Of a stretch of DNA of 64,000 bases, positions 1-13,289 are shown piece after piece. The notes under the pieces are model-generated. The model made no database searches. It was not told the DNA's origin and saw only the letters and a list, made by a program, of their open reading frames with translations. Position 1 is the stretch's first letter, and each line of letters opens with the position of its first letter. Source of the stretch: Gnetum montanum (Eukaryota; Streptophyta; Gnetopsida; Gnetales; Gnetaceae); assembly GCA_015680685.1 (NCBI GenBank), contig MNCI01005779.1:596636-660635 (forward strand), in the 5' to 3' direction. The translations under genes were made by a program, and so were the position numbers.

Positions 1-1639
1 TATTTAATTATACATATATTTTTTCTTATCACCATCCAGTAGTTATGCACTAATCTTGTTGTTAAGTGTGACAAAATCTCATGAGTTTTGGTTGGATGCA
101 TGGCATAGCTAGTGATTAATGGTTTGTTTAATTATTATTATTAATTTATTCTAAAATGCATGATATGAGTTAGAGGATATGTGGTGGATGGATCTTATAT
201 GTTAACATGTATGCTATATATATATATATTATATGTATTTATTTTAAACTTCTCATACTCATTTATGTTTGGAGGCTTTAGATTATATTTTTAGCATGGT
301 AAACTTTTATGGTATTTTTCTCTTTTAATGGTTGTGATATGTGAGAGAGTTATATGAGAGGGAGAAAAAATTAAGTTTAAGATGGAAAATATTTTTTTTA
401 GTATTCTTGTGGCTTTATGGATGATTGGACAATTGGTATTTTCTTGCCTTCCATGGTTTTCCAGTTAATCTCCATAAAAACTCCTATGGTTTAATTATTT
501 CACATACTTTGAGGATTTGGGAAGAGGTACTATAAAATTGGAGTTGGAAAGTGTTATGGAATTTTAGATAAATTTTTTTTATTACCTAGATCTTTGCATT
601 TTTTCTTTCTTGTAATTTTTCATTGTTTAGATTCAAAGGTGAGTTATCTTGGCTTCTTCCCCATCTACAATTACAAGCTTTGTGCATATTCATGGGATGG
701 ATCTTATTTCCTTTCACTGTATGATACTAAAAATATTTTTCATTTGATGAGTTTTGTTTTGAAGGGATATAATGATGGTCAAATGTATCTTGTGTGCATA
801 ATTCTTAATTAATTGTATTATTATTTCCACTGATTTTGGGCATGTGTTTTGTGAGGATTTTACCAATAATTCTATGTGATAGGTTTTGAAAATTAATTTC
901 AAATAAGATCTAGAGATTTTAATCATTTTCATATGAAATTTATAGAATTATTTTATTGATCTATATAATTTCTTGATTTTTTGTTTCTCTTTTCTATTTG
1001 TGATTTCTCTTCATGGAGCTAGGGATTCTAAAGATTTTCATTAGTAGAATAGATAAAGAATATAAAAATGTCCATACCTTTTAGATACATATGAGATATA
1101 ATTATTTATATAGGTTTCTAAAATCCTATTGAATAGTTATACAATATACAAAAGAATCACTTGAAAAGTCATAATATATTTTGTGTTATATGCCATTCAT
1201 TTAGACCTATCAAAAATTGTAGGAATTTTATGATGCAAATTAATGAGGCTATAGCTTGAGTATGGATAGTGCTAAAATTATTAATGTTTAAATGAATACT
1301 TTTATGTTTCAAGTTCCATATCGAATTGGAAGAAATGAAAAACATTTCATTTTGATGAAGTTATTATTTTTTCTTTCACACTATCCATAATTTCTAGTTT
1401 TTTGATGGTGCATAATAAAAATCCCATATCTTATAGATGGTACTAGATAATATTTTGAAACTTTATCTAAATATAGGCTACTCTTATATCTTTTATAGTT
1501 ATTTGAAATCACTACAAAAAAATTTCCATCACAAAATTATGGACTATTTTCTATTAGCTAATTTTTTTATTTTTATTCAGCCTAATTCTCTAACCCTAAA
1601 TTGATGGTTCTATAAATCTACAATTTTAATAAATGCCTC
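1..1639. other. unassigned AT-rich DNA
   Basis: I see no gene, LTR end or coding similarity here. A short (AT)n run lies near 217-236. The stretch may be the outer part of the D long repeat that becomes recognisable from about 1640, but I could not follow the alignment further left with confidence. Open frames here are short and have no protein-like character. Confidence 0.4.
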
Positions 1640-3270
1640 CCTAAAATTTTAATAAAAAATAGGTTTATATATATTTTTTCATGGATCTAGAATCAATATA
1701 AAATTTATAGGAATGATGGAGTTATAATAATTTTATCTAGTTTTGTACATTTAAGCAATGATCAAACTCTAGACATATTTTGCATTTAATAGAATACCAA
1801 TTCATCCTTCTTGGTAAAGTGATTATTTCATGGTTTGAGTATTATATGATTGTTAGTTGTTGGTGACTTTGATCTTCTCATTTTGTGGCTTAATTTATTT
1901 GTTTGGAAGTTACGGTTAAGGATTCCTATACTTGGATTACTTGGCATCTTAGGTTATTCTTTCAGAATTATGAGACTTATTTTGATGATGATTTTGATTC
2001 TTAATTTGATGATTAAATTCCATGAGATTACTTTTTATTTGATGATGTTATTCTATGCTTCAACATGGTATCCTTGTGAGGATCCCTAGGCTTGATAAAT
2101 CATTTTAATGAGATGAATTTCTTTGTTTTGGTTGTTACCTTCACCATTAGTTTGATTATCATGGTTATACATTTATTGGTTGTTTAGATGATGGAGCTAG
2201 CTCTAAGTTTTTATGGCCAATTGAAGATGTGCTTCCTAGAGATGATTTTGATGATTAACACTCACTGTAGATTGCGCTAGTGTGGCTCTTAGTTTGAACC
2301 CCATCCTATTGGAGAGGATGATTCCATGATTCATTAATCCTTTTATTTTGGTTTGTACCTTTAAAACATTAGAGGTGATATCTTGGGTGATGTTTCTAGC
2401 ATCAGTATGTTTAGTGAACATTAGAATTGATGTCCTAGGTAAGGCTATCTACTTTATTTAAGACTAATAATAAATCCATATACATGGTAATTTGATATTT
2501 GGTTTGGATACATGTTTTTTTTGGCTTTTGTTAAGTATACATTATAACATATAAAACATTTGACATTGAATGTGGTGCATGGTAGCCTCCTTGTTTGTGG
2601 TGAAAATTGAAGTGAAAAAAGGTTAGTTTTAGCATAGTATGATGAATGGATGTTATGGATTCGAATTTCTATGTTTATTTGGATGTTTTGGTCATTTCCT
2701 TGTATGCTTGTTGAGCTAACATATTCTGTAGGTTAGCCATGCTCCTCCTAATCATCATGAGATCTATGCATTGGATGATTGGAGATGTTGCCAAGGTTTT
2801 TCACTCAGTTTTATACTAATAATCCATTTTATTTTTAGGTTGATATGTTTGAAAAGGGGATGGAACTCTTGGAGGATTTATTATGATGATATAAGCTTGA
2901 TAATAGTGTGTTTTAGTTTAGGGCTTTGGATATCATATGTTGGAATTTTTAGCATTGTAGTTTAAATTTGTGTCATTATTTCATTCATACATATTATGAG
3001 ATTTAGCTTTGTAGTTTACTTTGTTAATTTTTTTGTAACATTTTTTATATTTATATTATTTTATATTTATGTATTTCTTTTTTTGATTTTTAGTTCTCTT
3101 CTTGTCTCTTTGGGGTTGTGCTTCATGTTAGGTTCCTTTGTTTCTTTCACTATATATTTTGTTTGTTCATGTATCTTGCCATGATTGTTAGCTTCATTAG
3201 GGGCTCTTCCCAATGTAATTCTCTCCAACCTAAGGCATAGGAAGGAGGGTGTTACATGTGATTACATGGT
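1640..3270 (+). repeat. D element, first long direct repeat (probable 5' LTR)
   Basis: This stretch matches 5930-7717 in the same order and orientation. Shared landmarks include a block around 2270-2330 versus 6950-7020 (the 'ctagtgtggctctta' area), the 'gactaataataaatccat' block at about 2461 versus 7206, and 'gatggtgccaagg'-like sequence near 2790 versus 7665. Its right end, with the purine run 'ggaaggagggtgtta' near 3241, is matched at 47463-47477, where the second copy resumes after element B. A weak primer-site-like string (tggtacgctaagag) follows at about 3270. The left limit is uncertain. I see no coding content. Confidence 0.45.
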
Positions 3271-5929
3271 TGGTACGCTAAGAGTTTTCATTATATTTGA
3301 TAAAATTTGGTAGTGAAACTTTCTTAAAAATATGGATAGATAGGATCAATGAGCTAATGGGATTAATAAGAACATGAGAAATAGACGCTGTAGGACATAC
3401 CCCATGTAATGCTATGACTTATTAAGTTTGGTCCTCATTGGCTTGCAAGTGGGATGCTAAGTCCTAGACCAAAAGCTTTAGTTTATGTGAAATACCAAGG
3501 ATAGTAGGCATGATAGGATTATCCAAGATGGGATTATGAATGGATAACACTTGTTATCAAGATGTAATGGTCGATAAGAAAATTTGGTTAGAAAACTTTA
3601 TTATGGAAAATATTAGGAAAGCATGAGGAATTGAAGTGAACCTTATGACTATTGAACTAGTGGTAAGATGGACAATGGTTAAAAGAGGTTTAGTAAGAGA
3701 TTAAAATTTTAAACTCACATCTACGATGTTAGATTCACAACCATTATGCTAGGAATAAGATTTATGTTGGTAAAAAATCGATAATAGTAGGAATGATCAT
3801 AGCTATAGTAATTGGAGCAATAACTACAAAATAGATGAGTTGAGTTATATGTTATTCATAGGTTTGAAGGAGTTAATTAGGTGAACTTGATAGAAAATTA
3901 GGCTTAACATTTAAGTGATGTATTGATGGAGTAGTTTTGTAGGAATTGAAATATGAGGATCTTCATTCTCTTCATCATCATGGATGCTTAAAACAACTAC
4001 AATTTTCCTTAGCTAATTTTAAAACTAATAGCCTCTATTAAAGTTAATATTAGGATAAACCATTTGGTAGTCTAGAATTCTATGTTTTTTGTTAATTTTA
4101 GCATTGATGAGTTCCTAAGTTGCATGTATAATAAAGATATACTCTACTAATGTTATCATTTCATATTGATTTGACCTAACTGGATGGTTAGGGTTGGGAA
4201 GGAAAGTTTCATGTTATTTAAAGCTTCATAAGAAGTTATCCTTTATAGCTCATTCTCAAAAAATGCAATATTTAGCTCTCATTAGATGTATGAAATCTCA
4301 TAATTTTTAATAGACATGGATTCCATAAATGCTTCATTCTTTCTCATTTTCATTAGTCAATGAACCTAGGAGCTTTAAGATGACTTAAATTCTTGGTTGG
4401 ACATGATATCAATAGAGTTTATTTTTCATATACTTGAAAATAAGAATCAAGGACAAATGGAAAAGGATAATAATATGTAAAATCAAGGTAAAAACATAGA
4501 AAACATGAAAAATAAAAATTCCAGAAAGGATCTATAGGCTTCTAGGAAATGCTTCTATGACACTAGAAAACCTATTCGCCCTTTTTCTAGTGCCAGAAAT
4601 GTTTCTACAAAATTATTCTCTCACAATTCTATAAGAGTACCTGCATCAATAATATGTTCTAGTGTGTGATCTATGGCAGTAAATGGTCTTTTTAATGATA
4701 TAATCTTTAATATATTAATGATCATAAAATGAAGGAACACAATGATCTATTGTATGCACTTCCAGAAAATAAAGAGTGCTTTATCATATAAATTAATAAA
4801 GTTTACCTACTAGGGAAGGCTAAGAGCTACAATCATATGGAATACAAACTAAAGATTAAAATTCATAATATGAACTTAGTGTATTAGTAAAAAATAATTT
4901 ATACAATGGATTTTGATCCCTTATTGATTTTTAGATTAATGGAAGGTCTGCTAGTATATTTTGAAGCTATTCTAGGAATCAAATAGGATCATTTCTAGAT
5001 ATTGTCCTATAGTTGATGTTGATAGGTGATGTAGTGATTTAGTGATGCTGATGGTAGGGTTCGTGATATTTAAATTATCATAAATGATGCTAATGCTAGC
5101 ATTAACATTCTCTCAGGTATTAAGACTGAGCTACAAGATGTAGATGAAGTTAGAATGATCATTGAGCATGTAGATGATATAGTTGATGTAAATGTTGATG
5201 CTCTCAATCACTTGAAAATTAAAAAATTCTCTTAAATATTAAGAAATTATCCTCATATTAATTCTAGAACCTAGTATTTATAGGTTAAGGATTTTTTAGA
5301 AACATCTAGTGTTTAGAATTAACTCTGCTAATGCCTATTCGAAGTCTTAATATAAAAAGAGGAGAATTAGCATAAAGTTGAGAAGAAACTAGGTTTGAGG
5401 AGTGTGAGGAGCTTTTTGGTCTAGTGACCACATGAGAAGAATCAAGTAATAGAATCTAGCAACATCTAGATGAGTAATTTTGGCCCCGTTTTCATGGTTG
5501 TTTTAGTTCACTAGGTTTTGCAAAGATTAAGGTTGGGTTTTATTTTAATTGACAGAAAAACTTGTATATCTAGATTATTTGGAGATGGGAATTGCTACCA
5601 CATTTTAAATCTAAATTTTCATTGCTATATTTGATGGTTTTGCTTTATTTAAAGTGCTTCTTATGAACTTTCCCTTTTGAGGGTTTTGGATGATTCAGAT
5701 AGGGCTTGGTAAAATACACATATCTCTCTTTGTACTTAAAATATAATTGTGATTTATATATTTTTTAGTTTCTTAAGAAATTATCTATAACTTTCATGGG
5801 GAAATAAGATTGTAATTTTTTGTAGATAAGGTGCTACAAGTTGTTTTTCTAACACTCTCTAGAATTGCAGCAATTTTAGTAAGGTCTAGAGTTAAGGATA
5901 TATCTCTGGTTTGATTGTGACTATGATTC
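3271..5929. other. D element internal region, no recognisable coding
   Basis: This is the sequence between the two D long repeats. Stops occur in all frames and I recognise no gag, protease, RT or integrase motif. If D is an LTR retrotransposon, it is either a non-autonomous type or decayed beyond recognition. The segment at 5030-5230 is rich in short 'gatg/gttgatg' repeats. Confidence 0.35.
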
Positions 5930-7717
5930 TAAAATTTTATTATGATACTTAACACATATATATCATCTAGATCCAAGTGGAAGTACTAAAAATTATCATA
6001 TATGGGTAGAGTTATGATTCCATCATTGGGGGTTATCTAATTTTGTCTAAATTTAAGTAGAAATTTGATACAAAGATTCATCTATTAATATCACCATAGA
6101 AGTAGCTTAGTTTCTTTTGAAATTTTTATGAAACTTAGGCATGGATGCTATATTTGAAAAAATATTAGAAGAAGTTAAAAATATGATCATTTGATAAAGT
6201 TATATAAGATTTACTTTTACTCACTCATTCGACCTCTATTTCTAATTACCTATAATGCTAGACTAATATCCATTGCTACAAATCTATGATTGTTTATATA
6301 TTTTTATAGTAATTGAGAATTGATGTTAGATTTCAATTGAATCATTAATTAATATGAAATTAGTAGGTATGTTTCAGTTATATGAGTTTTGTTTTTGCCT
6401 ATATAGTTTGGCTATTATCTTGTTGAGAGGCTGAATTCTAGTAAAGTTGTTGGAAGATGTGTGTCATATTCTAATTTGGATCCTTGGCATTGTGATATAT
6501 ATTTTGAATTTATTTATAGATATTATCCATTGAAAAGTTTTTAAGGGATATGAATTTTAATTAATTGTGAATATTTAGAGATTTGGTACTTGTATTGTTA
6601 AGTTTGATTTTTTGATTGGGTGTTGAATTCATGGAGGATTTGGATCTATTGAATTTGATTTTGTTCGATTCTTAGACCATTGAATTTGTTGGGATATGCT
6701 AGATTGTTAATCTTGGAATAATTGTAGAGCATGTTAGATTTTGAAATTTTGGATGACATGTTGGATTGATGATCCTTTGTTGGCTTATGTAAAAATGATG
6801 TTAGGTCCCTCCATCATCAATGTTGGTTTGTCATCATTCGATGATTGGATGATTTCATGGCTTGATTATATACTATGTGTTTAGATGATAGAGTTAGCAC
6901 CTAATTTTATCTAGTTGTAGATGAGGCTCCCTAGAGATGAGTTTTTTTATTGACTCTAACTATCAGTGCACTAGTGTGGCTCTTACTATAGGCTCCATTT
7001 GGTAGGAGAGGATGGTCCATGGCTCATTGGTCTTTCTTGATGCATCTAGAATGCTAGTGGTGGGTATTCATAGGGATACCCTAGCATCAATATGTTTGGA
7101 AACCTTTGTGGAAATCCATAGGGACCACCTTTGTTAAAATTTTGGTGGGCATCCATAGGGACCACCTTTGTTCAAATCTTTGTGGGCATCCATAGGGATC
7201 ATGTTGATTCACTGAGACTAATAATAAATCCATGCAAATGGTAATTTGATATTTTTTTGGAAACTTTGATTTGGAAACTTGAAAGTATACATGAAAACTT
7301 GATACACATTGATAGTGAGTGTAGTGCAAGCTAGCCTCCATGTTTTCTCAGTTGATTGGTGGAGTGGGAAAATGTTGGATTTAGATTGTTGCAATGGTAA
7401 AATGTATTGATCCCATTCTTGATGGATAATCATGTCACATTGGATTTTTGACATGTTTGTGGATTCTTAGTTGCATGATGTTTGTGATAGTTGTATGTTT
7501 GGATATTCTTTACATTTGATATATGTATGTATTGGATTTATGACATGTTTGAGATGGATTATCTTGGATGTTGTAGTGGTTATATTCTTGAATATGCTTT
7601 GCATTGATTATTTTGTAGGTTACCATGTCCTACCTAATCCTAATGAGACCTATCCTTGAGTCAGCCACAAGATGGTGCCAAGGTTATTCACTTAGTGATA
7701 GTTGATATTTTTATTTT
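5930..7717 (+). repeat. D element, second long direct repeat (probable 3' LTR), left part
   Basis: This is a second copy of the 1640-3270 repeat, colinear up to about 7712, where element B begins. The counterpart of the missing right part (about 2835-3255 in copy 1) is at 46995-47477, beyond B. The copy therefore serves as an empty-site reference for the B insertion. A local tandem triplication at 7093-7200 (units of about 50 bp, 'catccatagggaccacctttgtt') is absent from copy 1. Confidence 0.45.
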
Positions 7718-9315
7718 TTCTAGACTTGGAAAATTCACTTACTAGAATGGAAATTAGAATATCCCAAGCACAGGAACAATTTTAGCCCTAAATCCCAAGG
7801 ACCTCTAGAAATGAAGTTTAATGCATCATGGATGGTTTGGCTAATCACCTATGGGCTTACAAAAGTGTTAGGTAGAAACATAAATGAAATCGTGAATAGA
7901 GACATAAACATAAATGAAAACATAAACATAAATGAAAATGAAGTTGTAGATCCAGAATGGAAAAAGACACAGAAATGAAAACATGAATTCAAATTTGCAC
8001 AACAATAAGCTACAACTTTATTAAAATGAAAAATAAAGTGAAAAGTTAAAAAATTACATAGTTTTTTCTAAGTTCATAAGAAGTCACTTGAAGGAGCTTG
8101 AAGTCCATTGGAGCTTGTGTTCTGGACTTAAAACTCCATGATCTAGATACTTCCCAGCTCCAATTTCTAGCAACTCCACATTAGTGTCCACCTAAATTAG
8201 AAATTGTGGGAATAGGTTGGTGTTGCATCTTTGGTGAAATGGTATAATGTGGGAGTCACTATGACTAGCATAGATATCATTATTTTATTGCCAAATGGTT
8301 TGCAAGGTCACAAAGGCTCTTTTAGTTACAAAAATGCCAAATGCTGCTGCTCAAGAGAAGTTGGGAACAAGTTATTCTAGCATTTTCTCTAAAGATTATG
8401 GAACTAGAATAAGGTGTCTATGTTTGAACTTTACAAGTGTGGAATTGCTATTTTTAGGGCCTACACATCACTATCATGATTATTGATAGATTGATGTAAA
8501 TTTACAGGTTAGAATGGTTACAATTATAAGTGTAGTTATCATTTATAATATTTTTGAAATAAACCATAGCCAGTAAAGTCCATCCATTTACTATAAATAG
8601 TAAACAAAATTTTGTAACTATCCTGACACTATCCCAATTATGCTAGCTTTGGTGGACTATGTTGAAGTTGTTAATATTTAAAATTATGAGAATGTAAAAA
8701 GCATTGGAAACTGCAAAAACTATCGAAACTGCTAGAAATTGTGGGAAATACTAGAAACCCTTAGAAATTGTGGGAAATACTAGAAACCATGGAAAATGTT
8801 GTCTATGCTAAAACTATTAAAGACTTGGATTGACTACACTAGCCACTATTGGAAAAATGGAAATGGAAATGGACAATGTCACTAATTCCAAAATGTAAAA
8901 TGCCATCAATTGCAAAATGAAAAATTCCAATAGTTCCAACACTACATCTTCATTGGGTTTTGATAGTGACTACATTGGATCAAAAATGAAAAATCACACT
9001 AATTCCATCTACATTGGGGAATAGATGGTTCTAGTGTAGTTGAGGCTATACCTCTACAAAAACCCATGAAAATGCTAATTTTGACCATTCCCAAGGCATT
9101 ATCAGCATTTCAAATCCGAAATATAGATATGAGGTACCTTTTTCCACTTGAGAAGTGATGAAATAATAAATTTTGAGGCATTTTTCTAAACCCAAAAACT
9201 AAAATATGTAAGATTATAGCTCATGGACTACAAATCTTACATTTACAATAAATTTGTGCCTCAAGTTGGGAAATGAAGGTTATAGTTTGCAACATGAATT
9301 TTTGATGGTGTTTCA
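7718..9315 (-). repeat. Element B 3' LTR
   Basis: This aligns from end to end with 45435-46994. Clear blocks include 'aactccatgatctaaatac'-like sequence (8140 and 45810), 'gcaaggtcacaaaggctc' versus 'gcaagggtacaaagctc' (8303 and 45985), and the shared end at 9296-9315 versus 46974-46994. In element orientation it starts TGAAACACC. The other end (near 7718) has lost a perfect CA. Inside lies a small cluster of 'ggaaactgc/tagaaaccat' repeats (8700-8800) also seen in the partner. Confidence 0.8.
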
Positions 9316-10326
9316 TTAGATCCTCTTTGTTGATGTTTGGAGGATTGACCTAAGAGACATCAAAAAAGAATACAAAAAACCAATGTAGGTCCATCACCAA
9401 TGTTTTCTCTCCACAGTTGATCTAGTAGTGTCAAACCATGATGAAGAGTGCTTATAATGATGGAATAGGATTATGATGAGATATCATAGGGTAAAGGTAG
9501 TATTTGATTACAAAGAATGATCATGAGGATTAACAATGAATTCCAAATGTTGACATCATGGCTACAATATGGCATCAACATGTTGGTTAATCAATAATTC
9601 CTTGCACTTTATGTTTTGAATTGTTGGTTACTTAGTAATGTGTTTGTGGAACCACCATCTCACTTCAAGGTTTCTTTGGTCACTAAGATCCTCCCTTTGC
9701 ATGTTTGAAGCCATTAATTTGTTCTTTTTAGCTTTATCAGATGTTTAACTTCTTGGAAATTTTCTTTACCATTTTTTATTGGGATGCAACCTTCATTAAG
9801 TTTTGTTATCAAGGTCAATTTTGATTTGGTTTTCTCATTAAATGAGATGTATTGCATTTAATAGACTTGTAGGTGGACATGATGAAGGAATGTCACATGG
9901 CCAAAATGCATGATCATCAAACATAGGTTATCATTTTTACTTAGGGTGAAAAAGATTATAATTAGGCTACAAGATTAGGCTTAAGGAGTGGTAATGGTAT
10001 TGATGTGCAACAAGCACTTTTGGTATGACAAGGAAAACTTACTAAATCTTGCACATTGAGGTCATATGATGACTTGCTACCATAATGAGTTACACCTCCA
10101 TGATGTCTCCAAGCTTCATCTTGCAATCACAACTCAAGAGAATAAGAAAATAAAACCAAGTAGCCATGTTATTACAATACAATGCATAAGATCATATAGA
10201 CTGATCAATAAACTAGGCTACCATAGGTCACCAGTGTTATAAATTTCCATGGTTCATTTATTATACAAAAAGAGGTAAAGAAAAGAATGTTGGCTCTCTC
10301 ATTATTGGTAATAAAGGTTGTTGATG
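9316..10326 (-). other. Element B 3' untranslated region between integrase and LTR
   Basis: No protein similarity is visible. In element orientation the last bases before the LTR read 'aaagaggatctaa', a weak polypurine-tract candidate. There is no tandem array here, although this is the usual site of variable repeats in Tat/Ogre elements. Confidence 0.5.
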
Positions 10327-11270
10327 TCAGTTGTCAATTCTTATAGGTGACATGTAGTAAGGCATTAGATAGGAATGATTGACTAAATTCACCAAGTCAT
10401 TCTTGTCTATATATGCTATTTTGAATGCTCTATCACAATAGGTTGTAGTGATCAAGAAAGTTCCTTCCCAGTTGGATGAGAATTTGTCTGCATGCCTGTG
10501 AACAACTTTGAGGGCCATGTCTCCTTTCTTAATATCATGCTTGTTCAAGTTATGTTGGTATTATTGTTTCTACCTCTCATAGCACTGCTCAATGTGATTA
10601 AGCGTTTTCATGCATTGCTCCTTCATCAATTCTAGGTCCATGGTACATAGCTTCTATTTCTATTCATCATTGTCCAATAAAGACTACTCGGAGTAATGAA
10701 ACTTGCAATTCAAAAGGAAAAATAGCTTTAGAACCATAAATCAAGCTATATGGGGTTACATTGATTGCAGTTTGATCTATTGTTTGGTCGGTTCATAGTG
10801 CATGGATAAGCTGCTAATGCCACTTATGTTTGTTATTGTTCAACATCTTTTTCAGAAAGTTTAGGATGGCCTTATTGCTTGTTTCAACTTGTCCATTGGC
10901 TTGAGGGTAGTACAACGATGAAAACGAATGCTTAATGACTAGGTCATGAATTTTTTTTTTCATTTCTTGGATACTAAACTATGGTTCATTGTTTGTGACT
11001 ATGATCATAGGTATACCAAAGAAGGATACTATGTTATCTAGTATGAATTTATTATACCTATTGAGATGTTGTCTCTTTTAGAGGAATAGCTTCAATCTAC
11101 TTTTTAAAGTATTCAATTATAGTGATGATAAAGCTATGCCCTATGAAAGACTTAGGTGTTATAGGTCCAATGATATCCAACCCCCATCATTAAAATGACC
11201 AAGTTATCTAAGAAATGTGTAAATTAGTTGGTGATACATGTATAAGATTATTATGCTATTGACACATGTG
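10327..11270 (-). pseudogene. Element B integrase core and C-terminal domain (decayed)
   Basis: Integrase joins retrotransposon cDNA into the host chromosome. Read on the minus strand, the C-terminal 73-residue frame (10327-10548) contains KGDMALKV, DKFSSNWEG and LVNHSYLMPYYM, the usual end of Tat/Athila-type integrases. Upstream, RC of about 10860-10960 gives PQANGQVETSNKAIL, the conserved segment around the catalytic glutamate, and RC of about 11165 gives a WGLD-IGPI-like start. Stops and frame changes interrupt the reading frame throughout. It continues into the zinc finger and RNase H at 11271-12085. Its partner RT lies 22 kb away, at 34406-35760, because C inserted between them. Confidence 0.8.
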
Positions 11271-12085
11271 ACAAGTTTTAACCTTCTACAGGTATTCATT
11301 TTTCATATAAGAACAATAATAACCTAAATATTTGATTTTAGAGACCATGGCTCTAGGTCCTATATGTTCCCCCACATACACCTTCATGAACCTACTCTAG
11401 GACTCGATAGGCTTTAGTTTTACCCAAGCACACTAATAATATACCATCATAGGACCATCAACAAAATGTGTTAGTGCCAACTATGACATACCATTTTCAT
11501 CATTTATGTACAATGTTCTTTTGAGCAATAGTCAAGTCTTATGAAGGTTCACTATGAATAAGATAAAATTGGATGTGATCATACCACTCTCTTACAAGAG
11601 TAGTATGAACTATGACTATGAAGTTATCCTTAATGTTATACATGATGAGAATAGCCAAATCCATAGTCAGGGTGGGAAACTTGTTAAACACATTTGATGT
11701 CACATTAAGGGCTAGCATCACAATGGCATCAACTAGGATGTTCACATTTTAGTGTACATGCTGGATATTAATGTCTATAAATTTTTGCATTAGTTTCTTT
11801 CCTAGGTCACACTAATATTGCAAATTTTTGGCTTTACATGCATAAACCTTAATTACTTGGTTTACCACAAGTTGTGAATCATCTTTGATAATTAAGCGCT
11901 TGATTTCTAGATCACAAGCTACCATCATTCCCTTGATCAAATCCTCATACTTCACTATATTTTTGGTACATGAAAATTCAAGACGATAAGTAAGGGTTGG
12001 ATTTCAGTAGATGGGAATGTTATGATGGTAGCAACAATGGTTCCATGAGTAGTTTAAAATCCATCAAAGTGCATGACCATCATTT
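11271..12085 (-). pseudogene. Element B RNase H (archaeal-type) and integrase zinc-binding region
   Basis: RNase H removes the RNA template during reverse transcription. On the minus strand, 11780-12000 reads as CTKNIVKYEDLIKG followed by DDSQLVVNQV and VYACKAK. This corresponds to the E and D catalytic neighbourhoods of the extra (archaeal-type) RNase H found in Tat lineages. The usual GDS is here DDS. The 68-residue frame at 11539-11745 is the linker, and the degenerate His/Cys zinc-binding part of integrase follows at 11271-11420. The segment is colinear with 12835-13640 of element A. Homology to B stops at about 12085, where element C starts. Confidence 0.78.
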
Positions 12086-12750
12086 TGACCTTTTGGTATG
12101 TTAAAACCTTAGAAAAAATGGAGAACATAAACTATTGTGGAATATGATATTTTTGTAGGGTATGAAGAAGAGCTCAAAGAATGACATCTATAAGAAATAT
12201 CTAAGTGGAGACTACAAGGATTTATGGGAGCATGAATAACTACAAGGATATCTAAATAAAGAGTGCAAGCTAAATGAAGATGCTCTAATGATTGAGTAGA
12301 AAGTTTGAAATCAAAGTTCAAAAGTAGAGAAGACATCTCCCAAAAATAGGAGATGTCTCTTATCAAGAGAAGATGTCTCCCAGATGCAAAGGACATCTTG
12401 GCTGAAGTGAAGGTTATCCAAAGAAAATGTCTCCTAAAAATAGGATACATATCCTTTCAAGAGAAGACATCTCCATCTGAAAAGAGATGTCTTCCTATAA
12501 TTGAAATCATTTTTAGAGAGATGTGCCAATCTCAAAGGAGATGTCTACACTAGTCATCAGTTATTCATTGCATCAATTTTAAGGTGATTTTGAAAACTCT
12601 AAGGCTATGTAAAGACTGCATTCTCTTGAAAAAAGTGCAAGCATTATGCATGAACTATTACTATAAATTAATCATTGTATATTTTACTTGTGTACTTCAT
12701 TTGTAAAATCATTTTTTGATTTACTTGTGATTTTGTTTCTCTCTTGTTAG
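12086..12750 (+). repeat. Element C left LTR, truncated
   Basis: This matches the first part of 33294-34405: 'ttgaccttttggtatg', then 'aatggagaacata', 'gagctcaaagaatgacatct', the gatgtctcc cluster, and 'cttgtgtacttcatttgtaaaatcat'. Homology ends at about 12750 ('ctctcttgtt'). The remaining roughly 390 bp of the LTR and the left internal part of C are missing, replaced directly by the truncated end of element A. It starts with TG at 12086. I could not resolve a clean target duplication. Confidence 0.7.
12325..12552. repeat. cluster of agatgtct/agacatct motifs in both orientations
   Basis: The 8-mer AGATGTCT and its reverse complement AGACATCT, often extended to 'ggagatgtctcc' or 'gaagacatctcc', recur about every 20-30 bases. 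Adjacent copies lie in opposite orientations, so the region can fold into several short hairpins. The same cluster is at 33535-33755 in the right LTR of C, and a looser one is at 31075-31205. Confidence 0.6.
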
Positions 12751-12754
12751 TAAA

Positions 12755-12945
12755 GGGGCTATTCATGAAAAACCCATACATATGATTTTGATGTTGTTCA
12801 TGGTTGCTATTTTTTTGGCACGTGTCATAGTTCTTAACCTTCTGTAGGTAGTTACATTCCATATGGGGCCAATAATAGTCTAACCATATAATTTTGGTAG
12901 CCATAGCTCTAGGTCCTATATGTCTCATAACCACTCTCATGAACT
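12755..12945 (-). pseudogene. Element A integrase N-terminal zinc-binding domain, truncated
   Basis: The 90-residue minus-strand frame contains IIWLDYYWPHM, then YLQKVKNYDTCQK, corresponding to the YYWP and C-x2-C part of the HHCC zinc finger at the front of gypsy integrases (the second Cys is degenerate). In the usual family, integrase core follows within about 40 residues. Here the frame runs into the C LTR remnant at 12750. The homologous stretch in element B is 11271-11420. Confidence 0.72.
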
Positions 12946-13289
12946 TCCTCTATGACTATTCTTGCTTTGATTTTACCTAAGCACTTTAACAATAAATCAT
13001 TGTAGGACCATTGACACAATGTGTTATCACCTATTAATACATACTACTTTGATTATTTGTGTAAAAACATCCTTTTGAGCAGTAGTTAAGCCTTGTGAGG
13101 TTGCACCATGCATAAGGTAAAATTTGATATCATCGTACTACTCTCTGGCAGGAGTAGTATGAACTATGACAATAATGGTATCCTTAGTGTTTTTTGTTAT
13201 GGAGAGAGCATAGTCCATGGTTGATGTGGATAACTTACTAAACACATTTAGCATTACACTAAGGGCTAATGTTGCAATGGTGTCAGCTA

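Noticed and set aside
2771-3184. Hydrophobic frames resembling membrane proteins
   Set aside because: T-rich DNA gives Phe/Leu/Ile-rich translations by composition. The other D copy does not keep the frames.
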